From Pempheris klunzingeri (Eukaryota > Chordata > Actinopteri > Acropomatiformes > Pempheridae): a stretch of DNA of 64,000 bases. The stretch is taken from NCBI RefSeq assembly GCF_042242105.1, contig NC_092014.1:5367874-5431873 (forward strand). Reading direction: 5' to 3'. Of this stretch, positions 54,651 to 64,000 are shown in pieces (position 1 is the first letter of the stretch; every line of letters begins with the position of its first letter). The position numbers were made by a program, and so were the translations under genes. The notes below the pieces were generated by a model. That model worked only from the letters and a program-made list of their open reading frames with translations. It did no database searches and was not told where the DNA came from.

Positions 54651-57600
54651 CTCCTGGCTTAAATGACCAGTGTGCAGGATTTAGTGGCATGGTTTGCAGA
54701 TTGAAACCAACTGAATAGCCTCCCAGCCCCCTTTCCAAGCGTGAGAGAGGAGCTGTAGTGGTCGTTGAGGATTCACGCTCCTTTGCTTTTTCTTGTGCCA
54801 ACTAAGTATGACCTCCATTTGTCAAAATGTGGGTGCTGTTCAATACAAAATGGTATTTTGCTTCTTTCCTTCTTCATGCCACTTCAGTGAAAAATCATGA
54901 CAGGCCCTGTTTGTCCATTCTGGGCTACAGTAGAAATATGGAGATGCAACATGGCAGACTCCCAGCTCCCCATGTAGATGTGAAGAGCTCATTCTAAGCC
55001 AGTGACTTAGTTTCAGTCGATTTTACACTACTGATAACATTATTATGAAGTTTATTGCATTCCTGCTAATATGTCCCCATAAATCCTACACACTGCACCT
55101 TTAAGATAATAATTGTCAAAATGCAGGAAAATGTGCTTCGTCTGTGTCGTTGGAAAACTCACTCTAGCAGGATTGAGTTGATTTCTGGAGTGAAGAACTT
55201 GAGTTTTGACTCCCCCTCTGAGGTCTTGGCAGCCTGAAAAATGAGTGTACTTCATCTGTCTGTCCATTATGCACTGGTCCATATGCAGATGATGCTATTC
55301 ACAAGTGTTATATCTGTCAACACACGCACACAGAGACATCTTCACTTAGCATAGACAAATAAAGCTCAACCTCACCACCGTGAGTCTTCGAATGCTGTCC
55401 TCCAGTCCTGGGGGAAGCCCCTCTGGCAGCGGGACGCACTGATGGGGTGCCGCAGAGCTGGTTTGGGACGGGAGCTGGATTTGCTCCGAGTGAGGCGTCA
55501 GCTGCAGGTTAGTCTTTGTATTTATCGGTTGGATCTGATCATCTGTTTTGGCTTGGAAAAGCTGTGTCTGAGAGGCAGGTTGAGGAGCTGACTTTGGTGA
55601 GAACGTCTCCTCACTGACTTCTAATAGAGAGTCCAAATCGATATCAAAATCCACCGTGTTGGCTGCTTGGATCAGAGCGTGGTCATTGGTTGATCCTATT
55701 AAACTGAGGAGAGGGTCGGACATCAAGCCCGAGCCTCCGCCTCCGGCTGCGTCTGCAGGGCACAGAGGGATTGTGGGTGCACCCATGATTGCAGCTCCCT
55801 TCTGGGTTCCTCTCTGTCGTTCCTTCTCCTTCTCCCTTTGAAACTTTTTCAACATGCTGGTGACACTTAATGTGCCGACGGCCTTTTTCTTCTTTTTCTT
55901 CTTCATCTCATCATCCGGTCCAATTCCAGACAAAGTGCTACAAGACAAACACATATACACGTTTATTTAGAGAATTATCCCGAGGAACGTTCTAGCATCA
56001 AACTGGCTCTAAATAAGAGGTAAACTTGCTTCACCTCGACTTCCGATCCACATTGCTTTTCATCTCTCCACCTTCTCTGCATGGCTTCTTCTTTGGCTTA
56101 TCCTGTTCACCATTGAGTTTACGTTTCTAAAGATATGACGACGTTATGTCTCAGACACAGCTCAGAAATCTCAGAAATCTAAGAAAAGTTTTGACATTAG
56201 GCCTTTTGAAACTGAAACCTGTTGCCTGAGATTGTGAAAACATCCATTACAAATTGCTTTGCATGTTTCTTAGATGAACTACTTACTTTTGAGGACTCCA
56301 GCGTTTTCTCTTCTGTTGTGAGGTCCTCTGCGTCAGAAGCATGGCGGAACTGCAGCACGCCCGAATTTACATAGAATCCACCAAATTTGGTTGTGAGAGA
56401 GGCCGGCACAAACTCATCATACTACAGAGACCAGCCAGAAGCAAGAATATCATTTCATTAAAACAGATTTTATCAATTAGAAAATACTTAAGGCCTCTAA
56501 ATGTCAGCACTGGGAACAACAGCAACCACATTTCTGAGCACTCGAGTTTGTGTCACTTTTTTTTGTGTTTTGAAAACGTTGCTGTTGTAAGAAATTTCAT
56601 ATGTTTGACTTAACAGTGACTCACAGCCTCAGAGTTGTCAATGAAAGAATCCTCTTCATCATAACCATAGCCGATATCAATCAAGTCCTGAATGCGGTCC
56701 TTCTTTTTCTGAGGTTTGCCACCCTACAGCGAGAACCAAAAATATATACACACTGGTAGAATATATACTGTTGTGCTATTTTAATGTGATGAAGAGTTTG
56801 ATCTTACTCAGAGATAAAGTCAGTTTAAAAAAAAAAAGAAAAAAAAAAATCTAATCCAATAAACTACGTTTCTTAAAATGGAGGGGCACCCCTATCGTCA
56901 CTTAAAATAAAACAAGGGGTAAATAAAAGTATTAAAAAAGATCTCCAAGTAATAATTCAGGTTTACAAAAAGCTACTCACATATTTTTCCTCCAACCTCT
57001 TTGCAATTGCAGCAGCCTCATCTTTCTCTTTCTTTTCTTCCTCTTCAAATCTGCTCAGAGGGACGGCATCTTTTGTGTTGTTGATCTAAAAGAAAAGAAA
57101 AAATTAACTCTCATAACAATCTTACATTTAACACGGAAATAAAAACAGTTCCTTGTCCTGTAGTTTCACACACTCAGTTTCAGCCTCAGACCTATTTGTA
57201 AAGATGTTCATGAATTTTACTCTCTCATTCACTGCCCTCCAGTTCCAGTTTGAGCTCACTGGGACTGGAGCTCATCATGATTGTCCAGTTCAGAGCTAAA
57301 CAAGTGGGTCAGGTTGTCAGATCATCACAGGATCATTGATTCAGAGTCTCCATTTGTGTATTCTTCTAGGAAAAGGGGCATCTGGTGGAAACCAAAACAA
57401 ACTCTTCACAGAAAAAGGCCAAATAGTCTTAAGTGAGTTGCAAGAAAGCTAAATATTAGGCTATTTGTGTTTTCTAATAGAACTAAATTGCATTTTCCAT
57501 GTTTTAATGCATTTAAATTAAACCAGTAGTTTACAAATTTGGATGGATTGAAGTAATGCAAAACTTTAAATTGTGAATTAAGGTCTCCACTGTAGTAAAG

Positions 57601-58153
57601 TGTATTTATTATTATATGTCTGAAAACAAATATCTTAATGTTGTTCATTAAAAAAAAACAAGTGCCTATGACAACTTCAATCTTATCAATCATGATATTG
57701 ATGTGACATGCACATATGGAGAAAGCTGTCCACAAATGTTAAAAAAAAATATATAAATAAAAGACAATATTTTCTGTTCTGTTCTGTTAAACATTTCTAC
57801 ACAAACGGGTTACACCTTGAGACATGATTGAGTTTTGTTCTTTGTTTTTCAGTCATATGCAGCAGCTGCAGATCATCCAGACCATGAGTGAAGTGCGGCC
57901 TGAGGTGAGGACACAGACCCACCTGGCTGTCAACCAGCTGACTGAAGCTGAACTCCGGGAAGCTCCGCTCATCGGGCTCAAACAACGTGAGCACCAGTCG
58001 GACTGTGCCGGTTTCGACGGGTCGGGCTGGACGGGTTTCTTTCACCGGTTGAACACCTGACGGAGGCTTCGGGACCGGGGCCGGCTTGTCGGAGGATGAA
58101 GGTACATCGCAGGATAAAGTGGTTAACTGAACTCTGCGGGATTCAGCCATCAC
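51911..58153 (-). CDS. ubn1: Ubinuclein (HIRA histone chaperone complex subunit), compact form
   Basis: Ubinucleins are the Hpc2-type subunits of the HIRA complex that deposits histone H3.3. Thirteen exons in consistent phase: 58153-57923, 57085-56981, 56723-56625, 56421-56287, 56126-56035, 55937-55376, 55233-55163, 54139-54010, 53920-53775, 53202-53080, 52944-52801, 52682-52632, 52511-51911, giving 829 residues. The N-terminus has [20 protein letters not shown]. The Hpc2-related domain (about residues 112-180) has [20 protein letters not shown] then [21 protein letters not shown] lysine run (KKKKKKK) follows. The middle domain (about 395-640) starts [18 protein letters not shown] and ends with [17 protein letters not shown]. 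The C-terminal part is Ser/Pro-rich. From memory human UBN1 is about 1130 residues, so the tail is short here. UBN1 is favoured over UBN2 from the Hpc2-related domain; a divergent paralogue is possible. Confidence 0.9.
54606..54650. repeat. (TG)n microsatellite
   Basis: About 22 TG units with one interruption, in ubinuclein intron 7, directly left of the MITE at 54658. Confidence 0.95.
54658..55105. mobile_element. MITE with 26-base terminal inverted repeats, in ubinuclein intron 7
   Basis: Left end CTTAAATGACCAGTGTGCAG then GATTTA. Right end in reverse complement CTTAAAGGTGCAGTGTGTAG then GATTTA; 22 of 26 bases match. About 448 bases, no coding frame. Internal modules such as 'gtagaaatatggagatgcaa' and 'gagctcattctaag' recall a very abundant fish element. 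TTAA at both tips suggests a TTAA target site. Confidence 0.82.
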
Positions 58154-60790
58154 ATGCGGTAACAGAAGCTCACTTCGTGGTTTGGTGTCAGGGAGGCACC
58201 AAGGGTTTAATTAAGTAGAAATACACGCAGGTGCGCTGTTTGTGGTCAGCTGTGGTACCTCTGCAATGAGCCAATCAGTTAGAACTAACGCTGCTAGTTT
58301 AGTATTTAGTTAACATAAAACATATCATATTAAGTTAACATAAAAAAAAAACATGTTCAAAAAAGTTTTAAGCTATTAAATCTTTAGCTGAATACCTCTC
58401 TTAAATTAAAATAGCCCACAGAAAGAACATCTCCTACTAACATTTTGAAGACGCTAGCTAGATAGCTAGTTAGCCAGCAGCGACCTAGCTTAGCACAAAG
58501 ACTAAAACTGGAAACGACTGGCCAGATGAAAAGCCACAAAATCAGCCTATCCACACCTCCAAAGCTCAACATCAACTTGTTCAGTCTGTGCTTAAACAAA
58601 CTTAAACAATACGTAAAAATAACAACCGTTTCAAGAGAGACTTTCTGTTGAAGCATTGTGTTAGCTAACTTCCTGGAGTCCCTCCGCTGGTTGCCAGGCA
58701 ACTGCTGAGATTCCAGAAAAGTCCCATATTAGCATTAATGCTAACTGTTAACCTTCTTCTAAATGTTGAAATGTATATTTTTTTTACCTCTAGATTTATG
58801 CACAGATTGAAGAACCAAATTTACAACGAGTTAATTAAAGCCCTTAAGATGTCTTCCTACCCTTTGGACAAAACCAGGCTAGCTGTCTCCCCCTGTCTCC
58901 AGTCTTTGTGCTAAGCTAAGCTAACCAGCTGCTGTAGCTTCATATTGAAAGGGCAAATATGAGAGGTGTGTTGATCTGGTGTGATAGTCGAGCTTTAGAT
59001 ACACGCCCTGATTTTGTTATAGCTCCTCCATATCCAAAACTTTAAAACGCACCTTCAACATTTGGGAGTGAGCTTACTGTCGTGGGATAGGAGGGTTTGG
59101 GATGGGTTGACAAGCAGAAACATAATGCTTAATGCCTCAGATCTACTTTTATGTAGTTTCCATTGATTTTTCTCTATTTTGGGATGCATCAGCAGGGTTT
59201 TATATGCCAACCCTGAAATGGTTAATGCCCGTTATTTAACTGTTAACCCACATCAGTGCTGTGAGTGAGGGGGACCCAGCAGATGCTCAACATCAGTGCA
59301 AAGATACAGCCGTGATGGGTTTTTAATAAAGACAGAGGCTGCTTCCATCTTCAAGCTGAAGACGTCTGGATGTGTCAGAAACACACTCTTGTACTTAGGA
59401 GTTTAAGTATAGTGGGTGTACAGTATGCAACACACTATATATCAATATATCAGTTACCCACCATGCATCCATCATGGTCCCCTGCAGGTTTACTGTCTGT
59501 CAGTTGCATTTTGGTCATTTGATTACTTGCAAATTAGTTTGCAAATATTAAATGCATTATACATAACCTTGTGACCCTGTCATGTGTCAGAATGTGTACA
59601 AGTGACAGAAAAATTACAAGTGACACTATTAAAACACAAATATAAAAATGCACAAGTACAAAAAGGACACAATACATTTTGCAGCATGTCAGGTTAAGAG
59701 TGATCACAGGTCTGATTTTCCATTTGACTTTTTAATCTGCTTGATTAAAAACTCAAATGACTTGTGCATAAGAGTTGCTGAAGAAAGGTGCAGTTACTAA
59801 ACATATTCTTCTTAGTCTCAGTCAATAGATATCTTATTGTTTATATGTGTAACGACAGTAATAGTGAGAACAATGTATGAAACGCTGAAGGCCACATACT
59901 TAACACCATAAACCAGCTGATATTATGGATCTATTCCCTCCCTAGTCCCTAGTTGATGCTGTGGTGTTTGGCCACAATAAAACAGTCTCAAAAGGATCCA
60001 CAGAAATCCACTGAGATTCACAAATAAATCTCCATTTGAAAATCATAAGTTGATGTACAAAAGGTGATATTCAAGATCCAAATAAGAGACATACGAAACC
60101 AGATTTAAACATAGAAATCAATCTGCATTTATTTGTGCATCTTGTTTTATGGGTTCTGTAACTTGACATTTGTAAATACTTATGAGACTTTTTAACTCCA
60201 TATGTTTGGACCTCTGGATCTTGAGAATTGTTATGATTAGGTGTCCATGTTGTCCTGCACTGAGCCTCATGAACCACACAGGGGCACTGGAGATCCACGA
60301 GGATGTGCAGAGGATCCTGTCAGAGATGCTTAAATACGGCTTATCTTGAATTCACAATGAACTCCTGGTCACACTTACAGGATACTCAGTAGGTCGGTGT
60401 TACGTTTGTCAGTGAAATAGAGATGATGTAGGAATTCTGCAAGTATTTTGATAAGAATAACACTTAACCTCTCACAGCTCCGTCAGAGATCACCACAGGA
60501 ATAGTCTTATTTCTGGACTGACAGAATCTTCCCTTAATTGGACTTAAAGAAAACTTAATAATTTGTCGACATGTGTTAGTTTCATAATAAATCAAATTTA
60601 AACTTCATACATATTTGCTAAGTAAACAAACCTTCACCCCCAGCCCTAATTTGGTTGTAAGGTGTCATCATGTCATCTGAGGTGATGGCCTGACAGCAGA
60701 CATTAAAGCTGATACATTTTCACAAACTAGATTGAAAAAGAGGGTCAGAAAGACAACCACAACCTGATTCATAAATCCTGCTCTTTTTTT
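58154..60790. other. Ubinuclein promoter side and intergenic sequence
   Basis: The first few hundred bases should hold the ubinuclein promoter. An inverted-repeat element covers about 58452-58941. The rest to 60790 is AT-rich without a supported gene; short open frames such as 60071-60298 (minus) show no domain. Confidence 0.6.
58452..58941. mobile_element. Foldback-type inverted repeat element
   Basis: The left arm near 58452-58511 has 'gcttagcacaaagactaaaa'. The reverse complement of the right arm near 58876-58941 has 'gcttagcacaaagactggag', with 'gctagc' clusters on both sides. It is a common fish repeat type, here as two facing arms about 370 bases apart. Confidence 0.65.
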
Positions 60791-60799
60791 TCCCCCTCA

Positions 60800-61030
60800 T
60801 CATGCAGCCTGCACTCGGCCTGCAGAGAATTGACTTTGACAATTACAATAACGGGATAATTGCAATCTGTCACCATACATTCCGCGTTAGCATATCACAA
60901 AATAACCAATCTGAGCACACACACATGTCCCTGATCTGCATAACACACACAGCACCCCGCTTTGTAATTATAAATGAATTTCACGGTGCGAGGCTTTTAA
61001 TGCAAATAATATGGATCTTTTTTCTCCCTC
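60800..61030. promoter_or_regulatory. Candidate conserved non-coding element
   Basis: Balanced, non-repetitive sequence dense in TAAT/ATTA cores, with an octamer ATGCAAAT inside 'tttaatgcaaataatatgg' near 61001. No open frame with splice context. Conservation cannot be tested here. Confidence 0.35.
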
Positions 61031-61048
61031 TCCTCTCTGACCAAAAGG

Positions 61049-61050
<2 letters not shown>

Positions 61051-61109
<59 letters not shown>
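61051..61109. repeat. (TG)n microsatellite
   Basis: About 29 TG units; a shorter tract lies at 61332-61354. Confidence 0.96.
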
Positions 61110-61111
<2 letters not shown>

Positions 61112-61379
61112 CAGATTGTGGCCAAGCTTTGTTTGACTAGCCTTCCCTCTCAAACGAGTTAATGGGATGGAAGTTATTTGCCACCCTGAGCCGACGATGC
61201 GAGGTCGATCAGAAGCTTTGAATTAAAAAAAAAAAGGCGTCAATAAATGTGCTGGAGACAAAGAACTAAAATACACCCAAGCTGGACAAAGACAGACAGA
61301 TGGAGACGGCAGGGGTAGCCTCGGTCTCTGGGTGTGTGTGTGTGTGTGTGTGTGTCTGGCTGCTGACAGGGACCCCATC

Positions 61380-61640
61380 AGTGCAGGATCAGAGTGGGGA
61401 AATTGGAGGACAATGTCGGGCGAAGGGGTGCGGGGGATAATTTAAACTGATTGGGGAGGCGGTGTCCCAGAGGTGCATAATTCACTCATTCATTAACTAG
61501 ACCAAACAAGAGCCAATATTAATTAACTCGTTCCTCGTGCCGAGGCGCCCCGAGAAGCGCGTGCTTTGTTGTCAATTGGCCACAACAGTTCTTGGAAGTG
61601 AAGGCTTTAAAACCAGAGCTGAGGGGCCAGAGGGTGAAGG
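61380..61640. promoter_or_regulatory. Candidate conserved non-coding element
   Basis: Non-repetitive block with TTAATTAA-like cores ('aatattaattaactcg'), a GC-rich centre ('gccgaggcgccccgagaagc') and 'gtcaattggccacaacag'. This texture is typical of developmental enhancers. No gene is seen. Confidence 0.35.
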
Positions 61641-61734
61641 AGGGTGTTAGACCTCCAGTCACTGTGTGAGTGTACGCTTTTATAATCAGGACACAACATT
61701 AAATAATGTCAAAATCTTTAGAAAGCAATTTTAT

Positions 61735-62960
61735 ACTCCAGTACTGTGCTGAAGTTTAAGTATTTACATTTACTCCATCACATTTCAGAGGCGATTCTTG
61801 TACTTCTGTCTCTACTGTGTATTTAAATATAAAAGTTTCTTTGCAGATTGAGATGTTACGTACAAAACGAATGATTGAACCATCCAACTTTAGACTGATA
61901 TACTGTAAATTATTAGCAAAAAAAAAAAACTTATTCTGCATCAACTTTGCATCTGTTCTGCATTAATAATAATAATAATCATCAAAATATTACTCAAAGA
62001 GTGAAAATCTGCGTTCTTGTACTTTTCCATTGTGGTATTAATACTTTCACTTCAGTGAATGATCTGATTACTTCCTGTACTATTAGCACTACTAATGATA
62101 ATGGTAATATATAATTATACATAATATTCATCATTAGTGTAACTCAGCACATTCACTCAAGTACTTTACTTCAGTGAAGTTATTAAGGAACATCAGGGTT
62201 AGATTACCAGTCAGACAAAGGGGACAACTGCCCCGAGGCCCCAGGCCCCGAGGGGCCCCTAAAAGCGCCCCTAGCTGTGGCTGTTAATATGTGTTTCTTT
62301 ATCTTACCTCAGACCTTTAGGCCTGAGACGTTGTTAGCCTAAATCAGACGACTGAACTATCAGCTGGAGCACCTGGTGTGTTGTTTCCAGACACCGTTAC
62401 CTGCTCCTGATGGTGGTTTCCTCCTGGTGAACCTAAAACTGCAGCAATAAATCCGTTCTGTTTTTGTGGTAACTCTGCTCTTATGTGTTTTAAATCTCAG
62501 TGGACGTGGAGGCGCACTTTCCTGTTAAATCAAGTCTCTACACAGCAAACCTTTGGGCCGCATTATGTTCCAAGGCATAAAAACTGTACACATCGCCCAG
62601 ATAGTAGGACACCTTAGGGCTTAATGTCTGCTGGGCTGCTCATTTTTATGCCTGAAGAACCCGAAGAGGTCGAGTTTACTTTAGTATTTCTATTTGAGCC
62701 CAAGTTATACTTCAACTCCACAACATTTCAGAGGGACACACTGTACTTCATACTCTTGTACATTTATTTTTAATTACTAGGAAGATATAAGTTAGTAAAA
62801 GTTAGCTCCACCTTGCTGCATATACATTAATTGATCAACAATTATAACTATAATATACATTAATAATAGTAATACAATATATGGAGGCCTAATCTGTGTA
62901 AGGAGTACTTTTACTTGTAACTGATTACTTTTACAGTGTGGGAATCCTACAACTTTTACT
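61735..62960. repeat. Fragments of a 'tactttactt' type dispersed fish repeat
   Basis: Two diverged copies (about 61735-62180 and 62650-62960) share 'ctccacaacatttcagaggg' like modules ('ccatcacatttcagaggcga') and 'gtacttttacttg'. Similar material occurs near 4845-4925, 43840-43960 and 45480-45590. A diffuse family without clear ends. Confidence 0.55.
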
Positions 62961-62990
62961 TTAGCTTATACCCCAGTATTTATTTTGCCA

Positions 62991-63070
62991 CTACTACTAC
63001 TACTATTACTATTACTACTACTACTACTACCACTATTACTACTACTAATAATAATATAATAATAATGCAA
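62991..63070. repeat. (ACT/ATT)n and (AAT)n trinucleotide tract
   Basis: Runs of ACT/ATT triplets to about 63040 followed by AAT/ATA units. Confidence 0.9.
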
Positions 63071-63209
63071 AATAAATCCATTAGAAAGGAATCTTAGAAC
63101 AATAAAAAATTCTATAATAAAATACCTCTCTCTCTCTCTCACACACACACACCCTGAGGGATGCGTCCTTCCCCTGTCCCCCACTGGAGGGCGCTCCTCC
63201 ACCAATCCT

Positions 63210-63960
63210 CCCTCTGCTGTCAGGCCCTGCTAACTTTGATTAAGGTTTAAATTGGCTGAATTTAATGAACGTTGCCTAATTAGGCAGGATAACAGCTTTA
63301 ATTGATAAGTAATTATCTGCCACAAATTGTTATTAATTCTCCAGCTCTGTCTTATAGTGTACTGACTCTCGTCTGCTCCCCCCTCTCTCCCCCTCTCCCC
63401 TCCTCCCCTGCAACATTTTGTATTTATGTAAACAAGCAGTAGTAAACAATTAGGCATATGTTAGGATGGGATATTCCGGAGGGTATCATCAGCCTGTGCT
63501 TGGTGGACTGGCAGTTTATCTGGAATTATTTCACTCACTGACTGGTATCTTTGAGCATTAATTGCTTAAACTGTCCTGTCATTTTGGCTGCGTGCCATCC
63601 ACTGCACGCTGCCATGACTGGTACAGCGCCGGCTGGGAGGAAAATGCCTCTAAAAGTGGCTGTTTGACTAACAGAGAGAGCTGAACTACAATTATAGAGC
63701 AAAAGAGAAAGTACTAATAGCTGGCTAATTGTGTTAATTTTTCCTCCAGTGGTCTTGCAACAATATTGATGAACAAATCGCAGCGTCAGTAATTACATAG
63801 TTCAGTTTCATTATGTAATTTCAGTCTGTCTTTAATTCTAATGTATTGATTGTGTAGCTATAATATAATAAACGGTATTGTGTTTAACCTGCTTGCATAT
63901 GAGTGAATATCAGTTCATGTAGAGGAAAATGTAAAGTACTGACAACATTGTTAAGAACAT
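63210..63960. promoter_or_regulatory. Candidate conserved non-coding element cluster
   Basis: Long, non-repetitive, AT-rich but complex sequence with many homeodomain-like sites: 'gcctaattaggcagg' (a palindromic CTAATTAG core), 'ttaattgataagtaattatc', 'cattaattgcttaa', 'ggctaattgtgttaattttt', plus 'tatttatgtaaacaagca' (forkhead-like). No coding exon can be read. It looks like a vertebrate developmental enhancer block; conservation is untested. Confidence 0.42.
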
Positions 63961-64000
63961 GAATCCATTCCTGAAGCAAATGTGAACAACCAGGTTTAAT

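Overview
The window is nuclear DNA of a teleost fish, probably a percomorph. All seven protein genes have short exons with GT-AG introns, the proteins are vertebrate families, and the non-coding DNA is rich in long (CA)n tracts, fish-type miniature inverted-repeat elements, tRNA-like SINE debris and a LINE remnant. There is no operon structure, phage or CRISPR array. Exon coordinates below come from reading frames and splice consensus by eye. No alignment was run.

Layout, left to right. (1) 1-15155, plus strand: a CAMSAP microtubule minus-end protein gene (best guess camsap3). The window opens on the last 36 bases of an upstream exon and holds the rest through the CKK domain. (2) 19331-24906, minus: a SOUL/heme-binding family gene for a secreted protein with an unusual Ser/Thr/Pro-rich tail, whose start codon is split by an intron. 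(3) 27571-35467, minus: an 18-exon GPR107/GPR108 seven-transmembrane gene, with a LINE fragment in intron 2. (4) 36555-37168 and 40067-40602, minus: two tandem small genes, each a pyrin (death-fold) domain, a low-complexity linker and a shared C-terminal motif beginning SVI(V/I)AP. (5) 44882-49983, plus: an ICAM-like immunoglobulin-superfamily gene ending in a hydrophobic segment with no cytoplasmic tail, so probably GPI-anchored. (6) 51911-58153, minus: a compact 829-residue ubinuclein (HIRA histone H3.3 chaperone partner). (7) 58154-64000: no coding region seen, but several AT-rich, homeodomain-motif-rich blocks that resemble conserved non-coding elements.

The genes do not form one pathway. 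The pyrin-domain pair next to an ICAM-like gene gives the middle of the window an innate-immune flavour. The flanking genes are housekeeping: cytoskeleton, Golgi receptor and chromatin. The least explained item is the pyrin-domain pair with its conserved C-terminal motif. Next are the SOUL gene, with a 107-base CA tract directly against its last 3' splice site, and a tandem duplication of the CAMSAP terminal codons with the stop codon.
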